From assembly GCF_002243045.1 (NCBI RefSeq), contig NZ_MBKP01000009.1, positions 1 through 64,000 of the forward strand: 64,000 bases of DNA, written 5' to 3'. Both the position numbers and the translations under genes were made by a program. Below, piece by piece: positions 50,291 through 60,672 of the stretch. Numbering within the stretch: the first letter of the stretch is position 1; each line of letters opens with the position of its first letter. The notes beneath the pieces were generated by a model. It searched no databases. It was not told the origin of the DNA and worked only from the letters and a program-made list of their open reading frames with translations. This stretch comes from Methanolobus psychrotolerans (GTDB lineage Archaea; Halobacteriota; Methanosarcinia; Methanosarcinales; Methanosarcinaceae).

Positions 50291-50402
50291 GACCCTCATG
50301 GAGGATACGTGAAACGATCAGGGTCTGCATCGAGCCATATGAAGGAATGGATACTTTCATATCCTTTTTAAAAGCATTAGTAAAGACACCTTCGTATCTC
50401 AT
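50250..50402 (-). pseudogene. truncated YafQ/RelE-like toxin N-terminus fused into AlbA_2 relic
   Basis: ATGA overlap with antitoxin; MRYEGVFTNAFKKDMK then KVSIPSYGSMQ...QLLEVQDYG*. Confidence 0.5.
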
Positions 50403-50596
50403 TCAAATCCAAGTTCGGCCTTAAGTTCTTCAAGAGTACAAACATTGCCCTCTTTAATGTCCTTTTTTGCCTCCTCGATGCGTTGGATAGTCTTTTTATC
50501 CAATGGCACAAGGTCAACTCCAACGGCTTTAGAACAAGACCTTTTTGTTTTTAAACAGTTATGAGTATTCAGGGTCATCAATTTCATTATTCCCAT
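50399..50596 (-). CDS. type II antitoxin-like protein
   Basis: C-terminal VPLDKKTIQRIEEAKKDIKEGNVCTLEELKAELGFE pattern. Confidence 0.65.
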   Translation of the reverse strand: MGIMKLMTLNTHNCLKTKRSCSKAVGVDLVPLDKKTIQRIEEAKKDIKEGNVCTLEELKAELGFE

Positions 50597-50736
50597 ATTT
50601 ACTTAAATAGTTGATGCAAAGTATTTCAGTATTATTTCACTATCAAAGAGGATAATACAAAACAACCATCCCGCCGCATGCGGCACAGTCCGTCACCAAA
50701 GATATAAAAAGAAAATCCGCAGAATAGTCTTTACCT

Positions 50737-51996
50737 TCACTCAAGCAACCATTTCCATACAGGCCTCACGCTTATTTTCCTGCCATCCATTTCAAGCGCG
50801 TCCTGTGTATCTTCTGTTAGTATGAGGCCTTCTTTCAGCCCGTACTTTTCCATAGCTTCCAGAAGTCCTGATATCTCTCTTTTTTCATTTGATCTTTCCA
50901 TTCTCTGAGTTACCTGTATTGCTTTTATGATATGCCCCTTCTCCATCAGTATGAAATCACACTCATTCTTATCCACATGGTAATAGATATCATGCCCCCT
51001 GTTTTTCAGTTCAAGGAATACAATATTCTCAAGTATCTTGCCTGTATCCTTTGAGAATTTGAAGGCAAGAACGTTCATCAGTCCTGTATCTATAATATAG
51101 ACCTTCTTCTTTGAATATATCTGCTTTTTAAGAGAGTAATCAAAAGCATTGATCGTGAAGATCAGATAAGAGTTCTCCAGGTGATCTATATAGTTTTTCA
51201 CAGTGGTCTGGCTGCCGATGCCCAGGACGTTCTTTAACCTGTTGTAACTTACCTCAGTTCCGGGGTTAGTTATCAGATAGTATGCAAGAGATCTTATCGC
51301 AGTCTCGTCCTTAACCCCATATCTTACGATTATATCCCTGTACAGGATATTATCATAGAGGTTCCTGATTATGTCTTTATTTCCGTATTTATAGTACTCC
51401 GGAATACCACCATTTTCAAGATACTGACTGAATTCTTTTTTTATCCTTGCCCTTTCCTCTGTAAGGTAAAACTCCTTTTCGGTTTCAATGCCCTTTGAGC
51501 CTATCAGTTCTTTAAAAGAGAAGGGATAGAGTTCGAGTTTGACATGTCTTCCGGTAAGCTTTGATCCCAGCTCCCTGCTCATCAAAGAAGAATTTGAGCC
51601 GGTGATGTAGAATTTGAAACCCCGGTCATACATCCGCCTTACGAATGCTTCCCAGTCGGGTATGTTCTGTATCTCATCAAAGAAAAAGACCTTGCTCTGT
51701 TTTGATGTTTCCAGGAATGATTCATACAGGGCATTGAAATCACCTACTTTGAAGTCAAGCAACCTTTCATCTTCAAAATTCATGTAATAGATGTTCTCTT
51801 CCGGATAGTATCTTTTTTTTATCTGTTTTAAAAGGGTGCTTTTACCCGCACGCCTGAGACCTGTAATAACAACTATATGAGGAATTTGGGAGTAACTGTC
51901 TATTTCTTCAAGCTTCTGGCGTCTTATTGTCGGCACCTCCATTTCAAACTCCTGCTTTTGCTCTTCTATGAGCTCCTTTATCTGGTTCGTGTCCAT
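50737..51996 (-). CDS. AAA ATPase with DUF4143-like C-terminal domain
   Basis: IVVITGLRRAGKSTLLKQIKKRYYPEENIYYMNFEDERLL...FFFDEIQNIPDWEAFVRRMYDRG. Confidence 0.9.
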   Translation of the reverse strand: MDTNQIKELIEEQKQEFEMEVPTIRRQKLEEIDSYSQIPHIVVITGLRRAGKSTLLKQIKKRYYPEENIYYMNFEDERLLDFKVGDFNALYESFLETSKQSKVFFFDEIQNIPDWEAFVRRMYDRGFKFYITGSNSSLMSRELGSKLTGRHVKLELYPFSFKELIGSKGIETEKEFYLTEERARIKKEFSQYLENGGIPEYYKYGNKDIIRNLYDNILYRDIIVRYGVKDETAIRSLAYYLITNPGTEVSYNRLKNVLGIGSQTTVKNYIDHLENSYLIFTINAFDYSLKKQIYSKKKVYIIDTGLMNVLAFKFSKDTGKILENIVFLELKNRGHDIYYHVDKNECDFILMEKGHIIKAIQVTQRMERSNEKREISGLLEAMEKYGLKEGLILTEDTQDALEMDGRKISVRPVWKWLLE

Positions 51997-52027
51997 GAAT
52001 TACATTCTGCAATGAATGCTTATATAC

Positions 52028-52120
52028 ATTTCCATTTAAAATGGAGATTATTACTAATAAATTGCCATTAGTAATAGATATTATAGCAATAATATCTCCA
52101 TTTAAAATAGAGATATTATA
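52028..52120 (-). promoter_or_regulatory. cluster of consecutive palindromes / diverged ~33-bp repeats upstream of the ATPase gene
   Basis: TCCATTTAAAATGGA; ATTACTAAT...ATTAGTAAT; ATAATATCTC...GAGATATTAT. Confidence 0.5.
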
Positions 52121-52304
52121 CTCCAAAGCACATTATACGAAAAGCATATACGCATATCGACCAAAACCATCCCGAAGCATGCGGCACAGTCCACCGGCAC
52201 TGCAACAAAACAAATCAACAGACACACCAAAGAAACAGAGTTATCAACATAATGCAAAAACATGATTAACCTGTTCTTATATCATGGATTAAGCTTCATT
52301 CATC

Positions 52305-52672
52305 CCTTCTCTTTAAAACCTCAATTCCCTCCCCGGTTGTCCTGTACTTCCGGAGCCTGCTCCTTGGTTTTACAGGTTCCTGCCTTTTGTCAGATACACT
52401 TCCCTGAGGAGATCCCCTATTATCCGGTTCCTGTATCTTCTTGAATCTGCGTGCATCTGCGTGCATCTGCGTGACCTGCTAAACGGATGTTTAGCAGGCA
52501 CTCAACTCTGTAAGAGGTGAGTGTATCTGCGGTTCGCTATTGACTAAAACCAGGTATCTTCGTGATGATATACCCACATCTATCAGATTATCCTTATTAA
52601 GAGGAGGAAGTGCCCCTGGACAGCTCAGCATCTCGGTCCTGGCAGGACATACCCTGGCCATGGGAGGTTCAC
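52305..52672 (-). pseudogene. AlbA_2/RecG-like gene relic interrupted by the composite repeat (52445-52553)
   Basis: cctgccttttgtcagatacacttccctgaggagatcccctattatccggttcctgtatcttcttgaa...catctatcagattatccttattaagaggaggaagtgcccctgg vs 46170-46300. Confidence 0.9.
52445..52553 (-). repeat. composite palindromic repeat inserted in gene relic, with nested double hairpin
   Basis: tctgcgtgcatctgcgtgcatctgcgtgacctgctaaacggatgtttagcaggcactcaactctgtaagaggtgagtgtatctgcggttcgc... Confidence 0.9.
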
Positions 52673-52681
52673 ACCACAGGT

Positions 52682-55003
52682 TCAATAGTCAACGTATTCA
52701 TCATCCTGAAAAAACTTTTCATATTCACTGCGCAGCTCTTTGACCCTTGAATCATATCGTGCAGCTTCTTCGGTCTTTCCTTCTCTGGAGAGAACATCTG
52801 CATATCCGCTAAAAGCTTTTATCTGCATGTCAAGGAACAAGTAACGCTGCTGCGGGTATTTTGCGATGATCTCTTCCAGCGTATCGATCGACTTTTCAAA
52901 AGCCGGTCTTGACAACTCAGACCTGTCAACAGCGCAGTAGGCCGCCCCAAGCCATGCATACACCGTTGCGGTATTGCTCAGAAGAACCATATCATCAGCA
53001 TTATCCCTTGCTGCAATCTCCAGGAGTACTAAGGAGCTCTGGTAATTACTGATTGCCTCTTCCGGGTAGCCGGTACTGTAATTAATGAACCCTATCTGCC
53101 GCAGGGTCCTGGCAAGACATTCCACCATTTCCAAGTCGCTCATATCCATTTTGCAGATATTTTCGTAATAAGTGCGGCAAAGTTCCAGATAGGACCTTGA
53201 GACCTCATAATTTTCATCACGCATATAAAGGCTGCCTTCCAGCAGAATATCCCTGGCCAGCTTGTCCCGGGTATACAGGATACAGGGCTCATCAAAAAGA
53301 GCATGCGAGTACGTATCCAGCGCTTTTGAATGGAACTTTGAGGACATAGCTGCATCCCCTGCCAGATCATAGATGACAGCCAGAGCACTGTACTGGTTTC
53401 CGAGTTCCTTAAAAAACACCCCCATATCCGGCGAGTTTTTAACCATTTCCTCCAGAATGACAATTGCCTGGTGCAGGGGGGAAATCGCAGCCTCGTATTG
53501 CTCCCGGCCGCTATAGAAATTTGCCAGGTCTTTCAGGGTTCTTGCATAGGCCAGCGATGCCCATTCTTTTCCGGAAACCTCAGCTTCTATCCGCTTAAAT
53601 ATATCCAGGGCTTTCCCATAATACCCCTCTGCAAGCTCCCCGCCACTATCTGAATAAAGGTTTCCCAAAGAATCGAGGATACGTGCAATATCTATCTCGT
53701 AGCCGATCTCCCGGGGGTACTCCAAGAGCAGTCCCTCATAAACAGCCAGCTCCTTTTCATAGTATTCTTTTGCTTTTTCCGTGTCTTCTTCAAATCCATA
53801 GAGCTTTGCTATCTGGCCAAAGGTCTCTGCAATACACAATTCATTATCTGTTACATCGATACCTGCTTTTATCATGCAATTATAGACCCTGACTTCATCC
53901 AGATAGCATCTGACCGCTTCTTCAAATGGTTCGTTTTCCTCAAAGAATACGGCAATACCCTCAAGCAGTTCAATATAATCATCAAATAAAAATTCATACT
54001 CCTGCGGCAGCTCAAGAAGATCTTCAAAAGTTTCCAGTGCCTTCTCATAATAGGATCTTGCGCTATCATAATCTCCTGATCCTGAATAAAGCAGTCCCAT
54101 CTTCCCGAAAATTCTGCTGCGGGAAAGCATGTAGAAAATATCTTGATCTTCCCTCCCAAGACGGTTTTCAAGCACGGAAAGCGATTTCAGGTAATACTGA
54201 TACGCTTTTTCCGTATCACTTATCTTAACGTAGAAAGAAGCCATAAGATCATATGTATTCGCCAACAAACCAAGCAAACTGACATCATCCGGCCTGCTTT
54301 TAAGAAGGTCTTCGGAAATACCCTGCAGTTTCTCATATACCTGTTGTGCCTCTCCCATACAATCGCAATCCATGCAGTAGTCTGCAAACTGCTCTGTCAT
54401 CTCATATAGACTGTCAGGAATATCCGGATTATCAGGGTCCAGTTTCATTATCTTCCCATAGGTATTCATGATATCCAGTACCAGCGGCAACTGGCTTTCA
54501 CCCCGCAGAGCCGCCATGTGGCAGAATACGATACCTGAACTTATCCTTAGATAATTGTTTAAATATTCAATATCATCCGGTTTATAGCTAAGGAGTCCTG
54601 CATATTCCTCGCATATCTTTGCAAATGTTGCTTTCTCATTATCACAGATGCCCTCTGCAAGTGCATTCTCATTGATATGTCCCAGAATGCGGGCCACAGA
54701 GAGCATAGAATCCGAAAGAGCTTCATGTAAGTGATATTTAGCACTGTCTTTAAAGAATAGCTCTGATGAAAGTTCAAAAGCACCTTCGTAAATATCCAGC
54801 GCTTCATTCAGCCTGCCGGTTTCCTCACACACCTTTCCTTTCAGCAGCAGGCATATATGGGAAAGTTGAGGTGCATCTTCGCTTTCCAGTTGCTTTTCGG
54901 CCTTTTCCAGGATATCAAGGGCTTTTTGGTAGTTTCCCTTTCCGATATGGGCAGAAACAGACCTCATCGAGCGATAGATAGAATCTATGACCTGTTTTGA
55001 CAT
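52682..55003 (-). CDS. tetratricopeptide-repeat protein
   Basis: Many TPR-like units (e.g. ARSYYEKALETFEDLLEL, YQYYLKSLSVLENRLG). Confidence 0.88.
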   Translation of the reverse strand: MSKQVIDSIYRSMRSVSAHIGKGNYQKALDILEKAEKQLESEDAPQLSHICLLLKGKVCEETGRLNEALDIYEGAFELSSELFFKDSAKYHLHEALSDSMLSVARILGHINENALAEGICDNEKATFAKICEEYAGLLSYKPDDIEYLNNYLRISSGIVFCHMAALRGESQLPLVLDIMNTYGKIMKLDPDNPDIPDSLYEMTEQFADYCMDCDCMGEAQQVYEKLQGISEDLLKSRPDDVSLLGLLANTYDLMASFYVKISDTEKAYQYYLKSLSVLENRLGREDQDIFYMLSRSRIFGKMGLLYSGSGDYDSARSYYEKALETFEDLLELPQEYEFLFDDYIELLEGIAVFFEENEPFEEAVRCYLDEVRVYNCMIKAGIDVTDNELCIAETFGQIAKLYGFEEDTEKAKEYYEKELAVYEGLLLEYPREIGYEIDIARILDSLGNLYSDSGGELAEGYYGKALDIFKRIEAEVSGKEWASLAYARTLKDLANFYSGREQYEAAISPLHQAIVILEEMVKNSPDMGVFFKELGNQYSALAVIYDLAGDAAMSSKFHSKALDTYSHALFDEPCILYTRDKLARDILLEGSLYMRDENYEVSRSYLELCRTYYENICKMDMSDLEMVECLARTLRQIGFINYSTGYPEEAISNYQSSLVLLEIAARDNADDMVLLSNTATVYAWLGAAYCAVDRSELSRPAFEKSIDTLEEIIAKYPQQRYLFLDMQIKAFSGYADVLSREGKTEEAARYDSRVKELRSEYEKFFQDDEYVDY

Positions 55004-55504
55004 GGAAATAGATAGGGTTAAAGATAGTTATATATTTTTATATTTCGGCATCCTGTGTGTCAATGTTGATCTCATTTCCATGTGTTGATCGGATATTGTA
55101 TGAGTATTTGTATACAGTTTCAACATCTTTGAAAGACAGATCTACATGAAAATCAGAAAAAAACGTTTAAATAATAATACTGCTACAGCTTCACCGCTTC
55201 TACGGTATATTATAGTTTAGATAAGATAATACAAATATCTTCTAAAAACTAGCAGATTAGCAGTGAAAACTTTTAAATTTAAGCTGAAAATATTCATGTG
55301 ATCTTAGGAGAGATCATGCCAAAACAATTTAGTTCCCAATAGGATCGCACAGAACCACATCTCTCAAAATTTAATAGACATTCTTTTTTATATTATCACG
55401 GTAATTGTATACATTACAGCACATACGTGTGCCATGTATAATGTGCAGCCACAGTAAATCTCACATTTTAGAATACCCAGGTCCTTTTTGATGAAAGGTG
55501 TCGT

Positions 55505-57622
55505 ATGAATACTGAAATGTTAATACCCCTTGTAAACAATGCGGCTTTACTTCTAGCTATCGGTGTCCTTTACGATGTTTTTTTCTTTAATATTGATATC
55601 AGCACACGCTTGAAAAGTATAGCTTCAGGGATGATCATTGGGCTGATAGGCATTGCTTTGATGCTAAATCCATGGGAACTTTCCCCTGGATTATTCTATG
55701 ACACGCGTTCGATTCTACTTAGCATCGTTGCTCTATTCTTTGGATCTATTCCTGCAGTCATTGGAGCACTTATGGTCGTTTCTCATCGCCTCTATCAGGG
55801 TGGCGTTGGAGCTGTGGTCGGTATATCTGTAACAATATGTTCTGTGGTATTGGGACTACTATGGAGACGATTTCATGAAAGACTTCAAAAACTCTTTGGC
55901 ATATTTGATCTATACATTTTTGGTATTCTTGTCCATATTTTCATGCTTATTTGCATGTTGCTGCTTCCGTGGCCATATGCTTTTGAAGTTCTAAGATCTA
56001 TAAGTGTTCCAGTAATGTTGATATATCCCATTGGGACGGTGTTACTGGGAAGCCTTCTGAAAAATCAGTTGTCCCGCAAAAAAATCCAGGATGCTTTGAA
56101 AGAGAATGAAGAAAAGCTTCAAAATTTCATTGATAATGTCCCTGTAGGGATGTTCCGTATAAGTTCCGAAAGGAAAGTGATCCAAACCAATCCGGAAATG
56201 GCCCTTATTTTGGGTCTGAATACTCCTGATCAAGTCAGCAGTTACATCGAGAATATAGGGGAACAGTTCTATATTGATCCCAGGCGCAGTGAAGAACTGA
56301 TTAACCAAATCAAAAAGAAGGGATATGTTCATCATTTTGAATTTGAGGCTTTGCGTTCAGATGGCAAGCACAGATGGCTATTAATGAACTTGAGAAAAAA
56401 CAGTGGATTGAATGGTGGATCATTTACTGTTGATGGTTTTGTCCATGATATCACCGAGCAAAAAATTGCAGAAGAAAAGCTGAAACAAACTGAAAGGAAG
56501 TACAGGCAGGCATACAATCTTTTGCAGGGAGTACTTGAAAGCCCAAAAGATATAGGTATATTCGCTCTTGACAGGGAAAACCGATATCTTGCCTTCAACA
56601 AAAATCATCAGGCAACTATAGAGCATATATGGGGGGTCAGGATCGAACTTGGCGTTAGCATGCTCGGTTACATCAAAGATCCTGTATATAGGGAGAAAGC
56701 AAAAGTTAATTTTGACAGGGTACTCGCTGGTGAAGCATTCACCAGTATTGAAGAATATGGCGATCTATCACTCAACAGGTGCTGGTATTCCAATACTTAT
56801 AGCCCTCTTAAAGACGACGAGGGATATGTAACAGGTCTTACTCTTATCTCAATGGACATCACCGAGCGCAAACAGGCAGAGAAGGATCTGTTGATGGCTA
56901 AACTGGAAGCTGAATATGCTAACAAAGCAAAGTCGCAATTCCTTGCAAACATGAGCCACGAATTAAGAACTCCACTTAATGCAATAATTGGTTTTTCAGA
57001 GATGTTGAGTAATGCTATGTTTGGTGAACTGACAGAGAAGCAGCTTAGATATGCTAATAATATCAGCAAAAGTGGTAAGCATCTTCTGGAGCTTATAAAC
57101 AATATTCTTGACCTGTCAAAGATAGAAGCCAGAAAAATGGATCTTAAATGCGAGGAATTTTCTGTTACTGAAGTATTTGACGAGATCTTTACACAGATGG
57201 CTCAAATAGCATCAAGGAAAAACATCAGTATTAACATTGAAAATAAAATCCCGACAGATGAAATATTCGCAGACAGACAGAAATTCATTCAGATCATGTA
57301 CAATCTTCTCAGTAATGCCATAAAATTCACATCCGATAATGGTAAAGTCTTTGTTGTCGCAAAAAAGACGGACAACGGGATTTGTGTATCTGTCTCAGAT
57401 ACTGGGATTGGAATCCCTGAACATAGGCTGAAAGATATATTCACTCCCTTCACACAGATCGATGGATCGAACAAAAGGAAGCATGGTGGAACTGGATTGG
57501 GACTTTCTCTTGTCAAGCAGTTTGTTGAAATGCACAAAGGGAATATCCGGGTTAAGAGCGAAGAAGGAAAGGGAAGTACTTTTACGTTCACAATTGCAGA
57601 TCGGGTCAATGCTAGCAGATGA
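55505..57622 (+). CDS. sensor histidine kinase: 5TM-5TMR (LytS-like) N-terminus, PAS domains, HisKA, HATPase
   Basis: MSHELRTPLNAIIGFSEML; NLLSNAIKFTSDNGKV; DTGIGIPEHRLKDIFTPF; GTGLGLSLVKQFVE. Confidence 0.93.
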   Translation: MNTEMLIPLVNNAALLLAIGVLYDVFFFNIDISTRLKSIASGMIIGLIGIALMLNPWELSPGLFYDTRSILLSIVALFFGSIPAVIGALMVVSHRLYQGGVGAVVGISVTICSVVLGLLWRRFHERLQKLFGIFDLYIFGILVHIFMLICMLLLPWPYAFEVLRSISVPVMLIYPIGTVLLGSLLKNQLSRKKIQDALKENEEKLQNFIDNVPVGMFRISSERKVIQTNPEMALILGLNTPDQVSSYIENIGEQFYIDPRRSEELINQIKKKGYVHHFEFEALRSDGKHRWLLMNLRKNSGLNGGSFTVDGFVHDITEQKIAEEKLKQTERKYRQAYNLLQGVLESPKDIGIFALDRENRYLAFNKNHQATIEHIWGVRIELGVSMLGYIKDPVYREKAKVNFDRVLAGEAFTSIEEYGDLSLNRCWYSNTYSPLKDDEGYVTGLTLISMDITERKQAEKDLLMAKLEAEYANKAKSQFLANMSHELRTPLNAIIGFSEMLSNAMFGELTEKQLRYANNISKSGKHLLELINNILDLSKIEARKMDLKCEEFSVTEVFDEIFTQMAQIASRKNISINIENKIPTDEIFADRQKFIQIMYNLLSNAIKFTSDNGKVFVVAKKTDNGICVSVSDTGIGIPEHRLKDIFTPFTQIDGSNKRKHGGTGLGLSLVKQFVEMHKGNIRVKSEEGKGSTFTFTIADRVNASR

Positions 57623-57799
57623 GAAGCTTGCAGAGAAGGTTTTGGGAATCTTGAAAAGGTATCTCAGAAATCCGTACATTTCAGTTCTTCCTGGCCAAGG
57701 ATATTGAGAAGAGAATTATGTTAAAAGGTTGCATTTGATCATTCAGTGATATTAACGACTTTACTGATATGTGCATGTAATTTAATCAGAGGTGATTTG

Positions 57800-60628
57800 A
57801 TGGAAAAAATATACAAATATTATCCGGAAGATTTTGGAGAATTAACTGTAAAAGTATTACACATGGACCTTCTTTTCGATATGTTTGCTGATCATACAAA
57901 GGTAACATCCCATCTGAAAGTGCAAACTCTTGATAATCCCATCAATGAAATTGAGCTGAATTGCAAGAACCTTGAGGTCCTATCAGTTAGTTGCAGAGAA
58001 TATCATATTGATCATGAATACAGGAAAAAAGATGATGTCCTGTTGATCAAATTCGGCCAGACAGTACCTGAGAACACCGGGATCTTGATAAACACCCAGA
58101 CCATCTGCAGACCTACTAAAAATATACTGGAAGGTCTCTATTATGATGAAACTCCGGCAGGCGCTCCGCCACAACAGATTACCCAATGTCAGCAATGGGG
58201 ATTCCAGAGGATCGTACCTTGTATAGATGATATGGTAGCCAAATGCACTTACACTACAACCATCATCGCCGATGAGAGATATACCAATCTCATAACCAAT
58301 GGCGACATTATAGAGGCAAGGCATTCGGTTGGGAACGGAAGGGACATGATCATCTATGACAACTCAATTACCCCTATGGCAACTTATCTCTTTTTCCTGG
58401 GTGTAGGCACCTATGACACATTCAAGAGAGAATTCGAATATCCGGATGGGCACACCTTTTACCTGGAATTGCTGGTGCCTCCTGGCTCTGTTCCTCTTAT
58501 AGCCCGGAGAGCTCTTGATGTCCTCTACGATTCTATTATGTGGATCCATCTTTTCACAGGTCCTGAGCAATACGATCAGCTTGAAAAACGCAGAGAGATC
58601 ATGAATATGATCAAAGAAAGGGACCTTCTTAAAAAAGATGATGAAGGTGCTGGTGAGAAAATCGAAAAGATCAGGGAAGAACTAAAGAAGAAAGTAGGAT
58701 CGATCCAGACAGGATACAAGTATACTGGTACTGTTTACAGAGAGGTCGGTATGCAGAATTCCAATTTTGGTGGTATGGAAAATGTAGGGAATACAACCAT
58801 CAGCACCAATCGCATAATGCCATTCTCCCACATGACAGACAGTGCTTTTGAGTATATGATGAGGGTAAAGGTCCATGAATTCTACCACAACCTGAACGGT
58901 TCAGAGGTAACAGGGAAAAGTCCTTTTGAAATATGGCTTAACGAGGCAGTTACCGTTCATATAGAGAGAATGTATCACGCATACCATTTTGGCGAAACAT
59001 ATAGTCGTCTTCAGGAAGTCCTTGATTTTCTGGCTCCTGGCTTTGGAACCTTTGCCATTGACATGGGAGCAGCTTCCATGCCTATCATTCCGGAAGGATT
59101 CAACGATCCGGATGATCTTATCAGTGCAGTTACATATGTAAAATCTCCGGAATTTGTACGTATGATAGAAACCCTGATGGGAAAAGAAACATTTGTCAAG
59201 GCGCTGAATGTCTATCATTCCAGATATAAACACTCAAACGCCTCCAGCTGGGACTGGATCGAAGTAATGGAAGAAGTTTCGGGACAGGAATTTAAAGACA
59301 TGGCAAGGACCTGGCTGAAACAGACACAGTTCCCGCTAGTCCATGTAAAAGCATCCTATAATGAAAAAGAAAGAATTTTCACATTATTCTTAGAACAGAA
59401 AGTTCCAGATGGTAAAACATTCCGGGAATTCCCTGTATGTGCAGCTCTTGTAGACAAGGAAGGGAATGATCTTGCCGATGTTATGGAGCGTATGAAGGGT
59501 AAGGAGAAAAAGATAGTTATCACTGATGTGGACAAACCTGCTTTTTTATCCCTTAACCGGGGGTATACTTTTTTTGGGAAAGTAGTTTACGACGTGGGCA
59601 TTGATGAGCTGATCTTGCAGGCCAAAAAGGACCGGGATCCGATAAACAGGTTCATTGCATTCTACAAGATAGTGGATATGGAAAAAATGAAACTGATCGA
59701 GGACTCCAATCATGTCCCCTCAAAATATTTCACAGACCTCTATCATGAGCTCATCCTGGATAATGACCTGATGAAGGAAGCAGGGGCTCAGTTCCTGACG
59801 ATCTTTGAATCCGTGGAGGATGAGGAACTTGCACAGAGGTATCAGTTGTTATATGAGGTCAGGCAAAGACTTCTTAAAGCGATAGCAAGCAGACATGGTG
59901 ATTCCCTAATATCGCTCTACCAGATATACAATGGAACGGATAATAAAAGTACTGATCATCTGACCGAACAGGTAAATGCGATCAAGGATCGCCAGGTAAA
60001 GAATACATGTCTTTCTATCCTTTCAATCCTTGATACTCCCATAGTACATGATATGATAAGGCAACAGTTTGAGATGGCCCAAAACGCAACGGATAAATTA
60101 AGCGCTTTCAGTTATTATCTAAATAGTTCCGCACCTGACAGGATTGCACTTCTGGAAGCTTTCCAGAAAGAAGCAGAAAAACACCCAGTAAGCTGGGAAG
60201 CTTTCCTGAGGGTCATAGGAAGCAATAGTAGTGATGATGTGTTTGACCTGGTAAGGCAGGTTGAACAATGCAATGCTTTTAGGCTAGAGCAGGCAAATGA
60301 CCAGAGAGCTCTTTATGGAAGTTTTGCATTGAACCGAAAGAAATCTCTGCAAACCGAAAAGGGACGAAAATTGCTTGAGGATATAGTTTTCAGGCTGGCA
60401 GAGGTCAATGAGTACAATACCGTGAACATACTCAACGTCCTTGCCAACATTGATAAAATGGAAGATGAATATCACATACCTCTGGTGGGAATGATGGTTG
60501 TTTTCCTGATCAGACTTGATCCGGATCATACACCAAGCGTGTACAACAGGATCAGGAAGATACTGCTTAATTCTCCAAAAGCCGTGAAAAGATATGAATC
60601 GGTCAATGGGAATGTTAATCTGGGTTAA
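57800..60628 (+). CDS. M1-family (aminopeptidase N-like) metallopeptidase
   Basis: HEFYHNLNGSEVTGKSPFEIWLNEAVTVHIER (HExxH-x18-E); ATG at 57800 behind GGTGAT. Confidence 0.85.
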   Translation: MEKIYKYYPEDFGELTVKVLHMDLLFDMFADHTKVTSHLKVQTLDNPINEIELNCKNLEVLSVSCREYHIDHEYRKKDDVLLIKFGQTVPENTGILINTQTICRPTKNILEGLYYDETPAGAPPQQITQCQQWGFQRIVPCIDDMVAKCTYTTTIIADERYTNLITNGDIIEARHSVGNGRDMIIYDNSITPMATYLFFLGVGTYDTFKREFEYPDGHTFYLELLVPPGSVPLIARRALDVLYDSIMWIHLFTGPEQYDQLEKRREIMNMIKERDLLKKDDEGAGEKIEKIREELKKKVGSIQTGYKYTGTVYREVGMQNSNFGGMENVGNTTISTNRIMPFSHMTDSAFEYMMRVKVHEFYHNLNGSEVTGKSPFEIWLNEAVTVHIERMYHAYHFGETYSRLQEVLDFLAPGFGTFAIDMGAASMPIIPEGFNDPDDLISAVTYVKSPEFVRMIETLMGKETFVKALNVYHSRYKHSNASSWDWIEVMEEVSGQEFKDMARTWLKQTQFPLVHVKASYNEKERIFTLFLEQKVPDGKTFREFPVCAALVDKEGNDLADVMERMKGKEKKIVITDVDKPAFLSLNRGYTFFGKVVYDVGIDELILQAKKDRDPINRFIAFYKIVDMEKMKLIEDSNHVPSKYFTDLYHELILDNDLMKEAGAQFLTIFESVEDEELAQRYQLLYEVRQRLLKAIASRHGDSLISLYQIYNGTDNKSTDHLTEQVNAIKDRQVKNTCLSILSILDTPIVHDMIRQQFEMAQNATDKLSAFSYYLNSSAPDRIALLEAFQKEAEKHPVSWEAFLRVIGSNSSDDVFDLVRQVEQCNAFRLEQANDQRALYGSFALNRKKSLQTEKGRKLLEDIVFRLAEVNEYNTVNILNVLANIDKMEDEYHIPLVGMMVVFLIRLDPDHTPSVYNRIRKILLNSPKAVKRYESVNGNVNLG

Positions 60629-60629
60629 A

Positions 60630-60655
60630 ACCTGAAAACCACTTCAGGTTTTTTT
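60630..60655 (+). terminator. intrinsic-terminator-like hairpin
   Basis: ACCTGAA-AACCAC-TTCAGGT followed by T7. Confidence 0.65.
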
Positions 60656-60672
60656 ATGCAAGTATATAAAAC

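Noticed and set aside
57462-57707. ORF overlapping the histidine kinase 3' end
   Set aside because: Lies in an alternate frame of the HATPase domain; no family similarity.
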